From a virus, in the IMG/VR virus record IMGVR_UViG_3300029319_000397, positions 1 through 27,097 of that record: DNA of 27,097 bases. One strand, given 5' to 3'. The position numbers were made by a program, and so were the translations under genes. The notes below the pieces were generated by a model. It saw only the letters and a list, made by a program, of their open reading frames with translations, had not been told where the DNA came from and made no database searches. Below are positions 1 through 5,108 of this stretch, one piece after another; the stretch's first letter is position 1; every line of letters begins with the position of its first letter.

Positions 1-602
1 TGTGCATATTTTAAAAAACCACCAACGATTTTATTCTTATCATCAAACACTGCAATATTTAAATCTTCTAACTCTCTTCTAGTAACATTGTTTGTTATAT
101 CTGCATATCCAGGTGTGGGTATACGTAACGTATTCATTTTACTTTCATTCTTAAAAGCATTAACCCATTCTTTTGCTTTTAATAATTTATTTGTAGGATA
201 CAAAGCTACATAGTCATATAATGCTGAGCCCATATGTAAATTAAACCCAGTCTTTTGTAAACCTTCTTTAAAAGCAGGACTTTGTCCACCAAATGTCAAT
301 GGGTTCTTTTTGACATTTTTCATAATCTCCTGTAACTCTTCTTCTTCTTTTGCTGTAATTTTTTTTATCTTATCTAATGCTTTGGTAGGAGCTACAGTCA
401 ACTGTTGTGATGGTGCTGTCTCTATAGCTTCTTCTACATTCATTAATTTAGGAGAAGGTTCTGGCTTCTTGAACAGTGATGAGACTGCCTTGATTCCTCT
501 TTTCCTTAATCCTGGTACAAGGAGGCCAGCAACACCTAGTCCAACTCCTGTAGCGATCGTGCCTATACCAGTAGAATCTGTTTGTGTTTCGTTCTCTTCC
601 AT
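1..602 (-). CDS. Unknown phage protein, probable virion protein, C-terminus cut by window edge
   Basis: An open frame of 200 codons starts at an ATG at 602 and is still open at base 1, so the protein is partial at its C-terminus. The start lies 7 nt after the terL stop, behind a weak AGGGA-like ribosome binding site. The N-terminus (MEENETQTDSTGIGTIATG) is followed by a glycine-rich hydrophobic stretch at about residues 13-31 and then by KRGIKAV, which fits a membrane-interacting segment with a positive-inside flank. A charged, probably helical region follows (residues 68-95, KIKKITAKEEEELQEIMKN). The later part (about 155-200) contains RIPTPGYADITNNVTRREL and then VGGFLKYA. I do not recognise the family. 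Its place directly downstream of terL and the hydrophobic N-terminus suggest a structural or ejection protein, but this is inference. Confidence 0.75.
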   Translation of the reverse strand, partial: MEENETQTDSTGIGTIATGVGLGVAGLLVPGLRKRGIKAVSSLFKKPEPSPKLMNVEEAIETAPSQQLTVAPTKALDKIKKITAKEEEELQEIMKNVKKNPLTFGGQSPAFKEGLQKTGFNLHMGSALYDYVALYPTNKLLKAKEWVNAFKNESKMNTLRIPTPGYADITNNVTRRELEDLNIAVFDDKNKIVGGFLKYA

Positions 603-609
603 CTAATCC

Positions 610-2082
610 CTAATAATAATTATACTCTTTAGGTGGTAGATCCTCATTATCCACATAATCAGAATATAAAGAAACAAAATTACCTTGTCTATATCTTAAC
701 ACTGCTTGTGTGGTGCTGTCTACATAGTCATCATTTGCACCATTAGGAAAAGCTGCACATTCGTCAATCACATCTTCAGCAAACTTTTCACCATAAGGAT
801 AAAACACTTGACCACTTTCAAATACAGGTGCACAAGCATTTACTCTTGTGTGTTTATCATTACCCTTGGTTGGCACAAATGGCACTACAGGTATACCCAT
901 TCTTCTGAACTCTTGTGTCAATGGCTCACCACTTGCTTTTTGTTCTATGATAATTGTCTCAGGTTCCCAATATTTATTTGCATCTAACGCTACAGCTTTG
1001 AGTTCTGGAAAATCATATTTACCTCGTAACGCATCTAATAATATCATAGCAGGAGCTCCACCCTCTTCTGGATAAAATATACCCCAAGTTGTAATAGCAG
1101 AATAGTCAGCTGTTTCTTTTTTACTAAACGCTGTATCATAACTTTGTATCACATGCATTAGATTAGGGATATGACCCTTCCACGGAATCCACCATTCTCT
1201 TTTTAAAATAGCGCCTTCTTCAGATGTTGGGTTTTGCATATACTGAGCAGACCAGTTTCTAATTGGTAAAGATGCTTTTATTTTTTCTAATTCTTCTAAA
1301 CTCCAATACTCAGGCCATACTGGGTTCCCTGATTCGAGAATCGCTGAGAATGAAATCTGTCTCCACGTATCAGCTTTCGGTTCTGTTTGAGCCTTCAATA
1401 ATCTGCCAGTCAAGTCATCCTCTGCCCATCTTGTCATTACTAAAAGTATCGAGCCTCCCGGTTGCAATCTTTGTCTTGGTCCAGCTGTGTACCACTCATA
1501 CGCACGTTCCATAGCAATATCAGACATAGCATCTTGTTCCGTGTGTGGGTCATCAATAATCAATAAGTCTGCACCACGACCCGTGATACTTGCGCCAACG
1601 CCAGCTGCATAATATTCTCCACCATGATTTGTTTCCCATCTACCTTTTGCTTTGGAGTCCTCACGCAGTTTCACATCTCCAAATATTTGTTTGTATTCTG
1701 GTGAACCCACAATATTACGAACTTTACTACCGAACCTAACTGCAAGTTCTGTGTTGTGTGACACTTGCATAATTTTCATTTTTGGAAACTTCCCTATGAT
1801 CCAAGCTGGAAAATAAATTGATGCAAATTCAGATTTCGTATGCCTAGGAGGCATATTTATTATGAGCCTCCCTTTTTTTTCTTTAGCAATATTTGTAAAC
1901 TCATTTGCTATTATTTGATGATGTCCCCATTTGTCTTTATCAGGTGTATTACGATAGATGAAGTCTGGCCACATCTCTTTTACAAAGAATAAAAAATTAT
2001 CCTGAGCCAGCTGAATGCTTTTTATCATAAGCCTCTCTACTTCGAGCCTTAGTTTATCAGTGGGTAGGTTTTGTAGTGTCAT
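610..2082 (-). CDS. terL: Terminase large subunit (packaging ATPase and headful nuclease)
   Basis: This 490-aa protein is the motor that pumps DNA into the prohead and cuts concatemers. The ATPase half has a Walker A-like loop MPPRHTKSE (about 77-85), a Walker B LLIIDDP (173-179) and the coupling segment LLVMTRW (213-219). The C-terminal RNase H-like nuclease has Asp316 in SYDTAFS, Glu380 in IIIEQKASGEP and Asp452 in the DDYVDS segment, which is the usual acidic triad. The length is normal for the family. The ATG at 2082 has no clear Shine-Dalgarno sequence, and a hairpin-rich leader precedes it. It is separated from terS (5498-6022) by about 3.4 kb of cassette-like genes and repeats, whereas the two subunits are often neighbours. 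The functional call is secure. Confidence 0.97.
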   Translation of the reverse strand: MTLQNLPTDKLRLEVERLMIKSIQLAQDNFLFFVKEMWPDFIYRNTPDKDKWGHHQIIANEFTNIAKEKKGRLIINMPPRHTKSEFASIYFPAWIIGKFPKMKIMQVSHNTELAVRFGSKVRNIVGSPEYKQIFGDVKLREDSKAKGRWETNHGGEYYAAGVGASITGRGADLLIIDDPHTEQDAMSDIAMERAYEWYTAGPRQRLQPGGSILLVMTRWAEDDLTGRLLKAQTEPKADTWRQISFSAILESGNPVWPEYWSLEELEKIKASLPIRNWSAQYMQNPTSEEGAILKREWWIPWKGHIPNLMHVIQSYDTAFSKKETADYSAITTWGIFYPEEGGAPAMILLDALRGKYDFPELKAVALDANKYWEPETIIIEQKASGEPLTQEFRRMGIPVVPFVPTKGNDKHTRVNACAPVFESGQVFYPYGEKFAEDVIDECAAFPNGANDDYVDSTTQAVLRYRQGNFVSLYSDYVDNEDLPPKEYNYY

Positions 2083-2097
2083 AATCGCATACTACAA

Positions 2098-2180
2098 TAG
2101 CCGTAAGAAAAGAGCAAGAAGTACACGTATATCTCTTGTCTAACGCTTGCGTTCGTGTAAGAACCTAGTAGCCGTAGGTT
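2098..2180 (-). other. Hairpin-rich leader upstream of terL
   Basis: Three inverted repeats sit in the gap before terL: AACG/CGTT around a 4-nt loop (2142-2153), TACACG/CGTGTA enclosing it (2122-2127 and 2154-2159), and AACCTA/TAGGTT (2162-2167 and 2175-2180). The 8-mer TAGCCGTA is repeated at 2098-2105 and 2169-2176. No convincing sigma70 promoter was found between the upstream terminator and terL. These structures could be a leader, an operator or a DNA recognition site. The role is unknown. Confidence 0.4.
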
Positions 2181-2245
2181 GGGAAAATCTACGTTTTTAA
2201 TTATCGATTTTAGAATAGATAATGAGCCTTTTTTTTAGATGGGAA

Positions 2246-2283
2246 ACAAAAAAAATGCCTAGTTAAATTAATAACTAGGCATT
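2246..2283 (-). terminator. Intrinsic terminator ending the 2305-3132 transcription unit
   Basis: A perfect 12-bp inverted repeat (AATGCCTAGTTA at 2254-2265 and its complement at 2272-2283) encloses a 6-nt loop. Read on the minus strand, it is followed at once by a T-run (TTTTTTTTG). It lies about 20 nt after the stop of the gene at 2305-2493, so it should stop that unit before terL. Confidence 0.85.
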
Positions 2284-2304
2284 AAAAGAATTAACTATGT
2301 AAAC

Positions 2305-2493
2305 TTATTCTTTTAATTCTTTAGGATAGTGATTAGGAACATTTCCAAAGTCTTCTAAATACTTTGCAATTCCTTCCCTATCTAATATTTTTATGCCTTC
2401 ACTTGTTAACTTTATAAAGCCCATTTTTTCAAAGTCTTTAATCGCTTGTATAAAGTGTTTATCTTTTTTAAGTATATCTGTAAAAATATCCAT
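2305..2493 (-). CDS. Small unknown protein, last gene of cassette 1
   Basis: A 62-aa protein starting at an ATG preceded by AAAGGTTAAGG. It is charged and probably helical, and the middle segment MGFIKLTSEGIKILDREGI resembles the recognition-helix-and-wing region of small winged-helix proteins. That resemblance is weak and should not be read as a function. It starts 4 nt after the stop of the gene at 2498-2752 and is followed by a strong terminator. It is therefore the promoter-distal member of a three-gene unit that runs 3132, 2752, 2493. No family was recognised. Confidence 0.75.
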   Translation of the reverse strand: MDIFTDILKKDKHFIQAIKDFEKMGFIKLTSEGIKILDREGIAKYLEDFGNVPNHYPKELKE

Positions 2494-2497
2494 AACC

Positions 2498-2752
2498 TTA
2501 ACCTTTCAATATATATAATCTAACTTGATTTAATGCATTACTTACTTCACTCATTAACTCATTAGATTGTTGATTATTAAATTTACTACAATGTTCTACA
2601 ATAATATCTTCTAAAACTTTTGCTACTAATGCATTATTAAGTTTTATTTGTGGATTAGTATTATTAGTAGGTTGTGTAAAATCCCTATTGTTAATCTCAC
2701 TACTAGATATAGTAGTGAGATTAGTGTTTCTAATGTTGTCTAGTAAACTCAT
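2498..2752 (-). CDS. Small unknown protein, middle gene of cassette 1
   Basis: An 84-aa protein whose ATG overlaps the stop of the preceding gene in a TAATG arrangement, which implies translational coupling. The first half is polar and rich in Asn, Thr and Ser (for example SSSEINNRDFTQPTNNTN) and is probably disordered. The second half (about residues 40-84) looks like two amphipathic helices. There is no recognisable domain, signal peptide or membrane segment. Its place inside a unit with its own promoter and terminator suggests an accessory rather than a structural role. Confidence 0.75.
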   Translation of the reverse strand: MSLLDNIRNTNLTTISSSEINNRDFTQPTNNTNPQIKLNNALVAKVLEDIIVEHCSKFNNQQSNELMSEVSNALNQVRLYILKG

Positions 2753-3132
2753 TAGTCATTAACCTTAATGTCTAATTTAATTTCTTTAGACTTACTAGGG
2801 ACTAAACACTCTTTCCATATATTAGGATATTTTTCTTTTAAGAGTTTACTATCGATACGACCATTTAATAAATTGCCGTTTTCATCTCTTTTACTTTCCC
2901 TAATAATTAAGGTTGCAACACTTCCCATATATTTATCTGAAGTAAAAAATATAGTATTTGATTTTTTATCTTCAAATAATTTCAAGACTTGTGGTTTTAG
3001 ATAACCTTCAACCTTCTCTTCGTCTAATCTTTTTTGTTTAGTAGTTGCATAATCAAGAAAGAGTTTTTCTTGCTCTTCACTTAACTCTCTATGAAAGTTA
3101 AGGTCTTTTATAGTTAGTTTTTTTAGTGTCAT
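2752..3132 (-). CDS. Unknown phage protein, first gene of cassette 1
   Basis: A 126-aa protein. I chose the ATG at 3132 because AAGGAAAGG stands at a good distance upstream. An in-frame GTG at 3165 would give 11 more residues but lies inside the conserved TGTGTTAAAC leader and would have no ribosome binding site. The protein is basic. The N-terminal half is helical (ELSEEQEKLFLDYATTKQKRLDEEKVEG). The C-terminal half contains NGRIDSKLLKEKYPNIWKEC, a type of sequence (an Asp/Lys-rich helix before YPxIxKE) that I associate with conserved phage proteins of unknown function. The first gene of a three-gene operon ending at a terminator at 2246-2283. Confidence 0.8.
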   Translation of the reverse strand: MTLKKLTIKDLNFHRELSEEQEKLFLDYATTKQKRLDEEKVEGYLKPQVLKLFEDKKSNTIFFTSDKYMGSVATLIIRESKRDENGNLLNGRIDSKLLKEKYPNIWKECLVPSKSKEIKLDIKVND

Positions 3133-3156
3133 AATTTTTTCCTTTCCTTGTAAAAT

Positions 3157-3200
3157 GTTTAACACAAGTAAATTATATAAAATTTTTTAACAAATTAAAA
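3157..3200 (-). promoter_or_regulatory. Cassette 1 promoter with TGTGTTAAAC start
   Basis: On the minus strand a consensus TATAAT (3177-3172) is followed by 5 nt (TTACT) and then TGTGTTAAAC (3166-3157). The same -10, 5 nt, 10-mer spacing occurs at the two other cassettes. The -35 region is poor (TTTTAA at a 17-nt spacer), but upstream DNA is a run of A and T. The predicted transcript begins in the 10-mer, about 30 nt before the start codon. Confidence 0.65.
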
Positions 3201-3302
3201 GCATTAATTTATATTTTTTTATATTTTTTTATATGGTTGTTCCTGGTGTTGCTGCTTTTTGCTTTCCCTGGTACAGCTGCTGCTGGCGCTTTTCTATAGG
3301 AA

Positions 3303-3351
3303 GGGAAATGGGAAATGTGGGAAACTATGGGAAATGGGAAAATGGCAAACG
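3303..3351 (+). repeat. Cluster of five GGGAAA motifs
   Basis: GGGAAA occurs at 3303, 3310, 3319, 3329 and 3336, followed by GGCAAACG at 3344. Spacings are 7 to 10 nt. The block lies in the gene-free stretch 3201-3470 between the cassette 1 promoter and the cassette 2 terminator. The same hexamer occurs in the paired motifs of the other junction repeats. It may be a set of protein binding sites or a slippage-expanded repeat. Confidence 0.7.
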
Positions 3352-3373
3352 CACACCTCCGTGTTGTCCCCGA

Positions 3374-3448
3374 GGCGCGCGCCCGTGCCAGCTTCTTAAC
3401 TAACTATAATAAAGAAGTTCTTTTTGCTTAAAAACGGCAAACGGCAAA
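3374..3448. repeat. Junction repeat A
   Basis: The copy consists of a 10-bp GC palindrome GGCGCGCGCC (3374-3383), then GTGCCAGC, then TAACTATAAT, and about 40 nt further on the pair ACGGCAAACGGCAA (3434-3447). The same order of parts is found in repeats B, C and D. The GC block stands out in an AT-rich genome. It lies between cassette 1 and cassette 2 and contains no supportable gene. Confidence 0.65.
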
Positions 3449-3467
3449 TTAATTAAATAGAAATACA

Positions 3468-3502
3468 ATTAAAAGAGTTGCTCCTAAATATAAGAGCAAC
3501 TC
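3468..3502 (-). terminator. Terminator of cassette 2
   Basis: A perfect 9-bp stem (GAGTTGCTC at 3475-3483, GAGCAACTC at 3494-3502) with a 10-nt loop is followed, on the minus strand, by TTTTAATTGTATTT. It begins 18 nt after the stop of the gene at 3520-4116. The U-tract is interrupted, so efficiency is uncertain, but position and stem fit an intrinsic terminator. Confidence 0.75.
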
Positions 3503-3519
3503 CATAAACTCAACTAGAA

Positions 3520-4116
3520 CTAACATATCTTAAAACCACCACTAGCTCTACAGAAACGCATAAAGTCTACTACGTTCTCCTCTGAAAAAGGATAGCTTGC
3601 CATATGGTCTAGCATTTTATAAATATCGTCCCATTGGCTTTTGAATGGTTCTGGATAACTGACAGGTGCAATATTTTCATCACCTGTCTTATCTATAACT
3701 ATCTGATGAAGTTCTTTCATTTTTATTCTTAACTTATTATTATGTTCAATCGCTTTTTTATTAACTTCATCATAATGCTTTTGAATTTGTCTAACTCTTG
3801 ACGTCTTGAGTTCTTGCTCCAACCTATCAGCAATTTTCAAGGCAATATCTTCTTCAACTCTATATCCGTCATTGTGATGCCAAGCACTATGGTCTTCTTT
3901 TGGTATAATGCCTCCCATTAAATTTAATACATAATCTGCTAATGGTCTCCACCACCAAACATTATTTCTAAAATAATGCCCAACATTTTCCTTTAAAAAT
4001 TTTTCTCTATCTTTAAAGTATTGTCTTTTTTCTTTGTCTGAAGGTTTGTCCTCCCAATTAATAGAAGGTTCTTTGCTTTTTAATTTTGGATTTAATCCGT
4101 ATAAATCGAATCCCAT
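3520..4116 (-). CDS. Conserved unknown phage/bacterial protein, single gene of cassette 2
   Basis: A 198-aa protein with ATG at 4116 behind a clean AAGGAG. The N-terminus MGFDLYGLNP, the aromatic core RNNVWWWRPLADYV (about 51-64) and the C-terminus YPFSEENVVDFMRFCRASGG are, from memory, hallmarks of a protein found scattered in phages and bacteria with no assigned function. A Trp/His-rich middle (EDHSAWHHNDGY, residues 76-87) could bind metal, but this is speculation. A long charged helix covers about residues 89-135. The gene stands alone between its own promoter (4143-4176) and terminator (3468-3502), which is the classical moron arrangement. Confidence 0.85.
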   Translation of the reverse strand: MGFDLYGLNPKLKSKEPSINWEDKPSDKEKRQYFKDREKFLKENVGHYFRNNVWWWRPLADYVLNLMGGIIPKEDHSAWHHNDGYRVEEDIALKIADRLEQELKTSRVRQIQKHYDEVNKKAIEHNNKLRIKMKELHQIVIDKTGDENIAPVSYPEPFKSQWDDIYKMLDHMASYPFSEENVVDFMRFCRASGGFKIC

Positions 4117-4133
4117 TTTATTCTCCTTTTTAA

Positions 4134-4176
4134 GTTTAACACAATATTATTCTACACTATTATATATACAATGCAA
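4134..4176 (-). promoter_or_regulatory. Cassette 2 promoter with TGTGTTAAAC start
   Basis: Minus-strand TTGCAT (4176-4171), a 16-nt spacer and TAGAAT (4154-4149) are followed by 5 nt (AATAT) and TGTGTTAAAC (4143-4134). A Shine-Dalgarno AAGGAG and the ATG at 4116 follow within 25 nt. Spacing from -10 to 10-mer is identical to that of cassettes 1 and 3. Confidence 0.7.
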
Positions 4177-4205
4177 GAAAAAAATTAATAAGCTCCCGGT
4201 TGTCA

Positions 4206-4284
4206 GCTGGCGACGCGCTGCCAGCCCATTAGACTAAAGTCAGTAACTCCAGCTTTTCCGTAAAAAACGGCAAACGGCAAATTA
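4206..4284. repeat. Junction repeat B
   Basis: The copy contains GCTGGC/GCCAGC arms (4206-4211 and 4220-4225) around GACGCGCT, then CCATTAGACTAAAGTC, then the hairpin TTTTCCGT/ACGG and the pair ACGGCAAACGGCAAATTA (4267-4284). The order of parts matches repeats A, C and D. It sits directly upstream of the cassette 2 promoter. A 61-codon frame starting at a GTG crosses B and part of C, but it looks like a by-product of the repeat and is not called as a gene. Confidence 0.65.
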
Positions 4285-4323
4285 GATCCCGGGGATCGGC
4301 CAGGCAGCCAGATCCAGGACCTG

Positions 4324-4468
4324 AAAAAGATGGGGACCAAAACCCTTAGAAAACGGGGGTTTGGGAAGTGCCATTCCGTGATTTCCACTCGCCACGCGGC
4401 GCGCGCCAGCTCATTAGACTATAATTATAAAAGTGTGGGTTTCCGTAAAAAACGGGAAACGGGAATTA
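4324..4468. repeat. Junction repeat C (about 145-bp full-length copy)
   Basis: From left to right: AAAAAGATGGGGACCAAAA (4324-4342), the 10-bp palindrome GGCGCGCGCC (4398-4407) leading into GCCAGCTCATTAGACTATAAT, then TTTCCGT/ACGGGAAA hairpin sequence and the pair ACGGGAAACGGGAATTA (4452-4468). Repeat D2 has the same three blocks in the same order over nearly the same length. The remainder of this gene-free stretch, 4469-4550, is A/C-rich, and I see no gene or further structure in it. Confidence 0.65.
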
Positions 4469-4550
4469 GAAGACCATAGAAACCACCACACACAAAAGCA
4501 CCACCCCCAACCACACAAGCAATCGAGGGCAGAACAAAACGATGAACGCT

Positions 4551-4589
4551 AAAAAAATATAAAATCCCATATCTACCTACATTTTATAT
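4551..4589 (-). terminator. Probable terminator of cassette 3
   Basis: A 9-bp inverted repeat (ATATAAAAT at 4557-4565, ATTTTATAT at 4581-4589) is followed on the minus strand by a run of seven T. One arm lies in the last codons of the gene at 4573-4896. The stem is entirely A/T, so it is weaker than the other two terminators, but position and T-run are right. Confidence 0.55.
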
Positions 4590-4896
4590 TATACCATAGT
4601 TCCTCGTAATAGTCATCTAGACCTTGAGCGTCATTTCTGTAGTCACAGGTAGCACGATCATTCCACCAGTACCCCTCCACCTGTTGAGTCTTGGTATTGA
4701 TCCAAATGCCTGGACCTCCTGTTGCTACGCACAGACGTGCTCCAAGATAATCTCCTTTATAATCTACTATGTAATTAACATCTAAGATGCGTTCTAATAG
4801 TTCTTCCCAGGTAGAGCCCCCGGCTTCAACCCACGCTGCCTCCTGCTGGCAGATCTCCAGCAACAACTGCTGCCCTGTTTTCTTTGTTTTCTCCAT
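4573..4896 (-). CDS. Conserved unknown protein, single gene of cassette 3
   Basis: A 107-aa acidic protein with ATG at 4896 behind AAGGAG. The N-terminal helix (QQLLLEICQQEAAWVEAGG) is followed by a compact core with GARLCVATGGPGIWINT (about 52-68) and VEGYWW (73-78), and then a C-terminal GLDDYYEELW. I remember this core (RxCVxxGGPxIW, VxGYW, GLDD) from small proteins in phages and bacterial mobile elements without known function. Its DNA is visibly richer in G and C than most neighbours, which suggests arrival from another replicon. It has its own promoter (TTGACA/TATCCT) and a terminator-like hairpin, so it is an independent transcription unit. Confidence 0.85.
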   Translation of the reverse strand: MEKTKKTGQQLLLEICQQEAAWVEAGGSTWEELLERILDVNYIVDYKGDYLGARLCVATGGPGIWINTKTQQVEGYWWNDRATCDYRNDAQGLDDYYEELWYNIKCR

Positions 4897-4912
4897 GTTT
4901 TCTCTCCTTTTT

Positions 4913-4956
4913 GTTTAACACAGGTTCAGGATAACGGCAGCACGCGCAGCTGTCAA
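4913..4956 (-). promoter_or_regulatory. Cassette 3 promoter, near-consensus sigma70
   Basis: Minus-strand TTGACA (4956-4951), a 17-nt spacer and TATCCT (4933-4928) are followed by 5 nt (GAACC) and TGTGTTAAAC (4922-4913), then AAGGAG and the ATG at 4896. This is the best sigma70-like promoter of the three cassettes and anchors the interpretation that the 10-mer marks the transcription start. Confidence 0.8.
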
Positions 4957-4959
4957 CAA

Positions 4960-5104
4960 AAAAAGATGGGGACCAAAAAACACGGAAATCAAGGCTTTGC
5001 GACAATTTGCCCGGGGAAAATTTCCCGCACGCGCCTGGCCCATCCTGTCTAAAGACTTTTAAAAAAACCAGAAATATAAGGTAAAACGGGAAACGGGAAA
5101 CTGG
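4960..5104. repeat. Junction repeat D2 (about 145-bp full-length copy)
   Basis: From left to right: AAAAAGATGGGGACCAAAA (4960-4978, identical to 4324-4342), a perfect GGGAAA-A-TTTCCC palindrome (5014-5026), the GC block GCACGCGCCTGGCCCAT followed by TCTAAAGAC, and the pair ACGGGAAACGGGAAACTGGAAA (5086-5107). Its left end abuts the -35 element of the cassette 3 promoter. No gene is supportable here. Confidence 0.65.
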
Positions 5105-5108
5105 AAAA

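Noticed and set aside
310-606. Plus-strand frame of 98 codons opposite the partial gene at 1-602
   Set aside because: No ribosome binding site, Ser/Phe-rich composition typical of an antisense shadow, and the minus frame is longer, coupled to terL and has a natural composition.
1331-1342. GATTC-GA-GAATC palindrome inside terL as an operator
   Set aside because: It is within an essential conserved coding region and not repeated elsewhere in a regulatory position, so chance is the simpler explanation.
706-1514. Several plus-strand frames inside terL
   Set aside because: They lie fully opposite a secure terminase gene and show no start signals or domain motifs.
2205-2240. ATTATC/GATAAT inverted repeat followed by a T-run as a plus-strand terminator
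   Set aside because: The stem is only 6 bp with a long loop, and no plus-strand gene or promoter precedes it.
4203-4388. Minus-strand frame of 61 codons crossing junction repeats B and C
   Set aside because: Starts with GTG without a ribosome binding site, is composed largely of repeat sequence and interrupts no pattern of coupled genes. Treated as non-coding repeat DNA.
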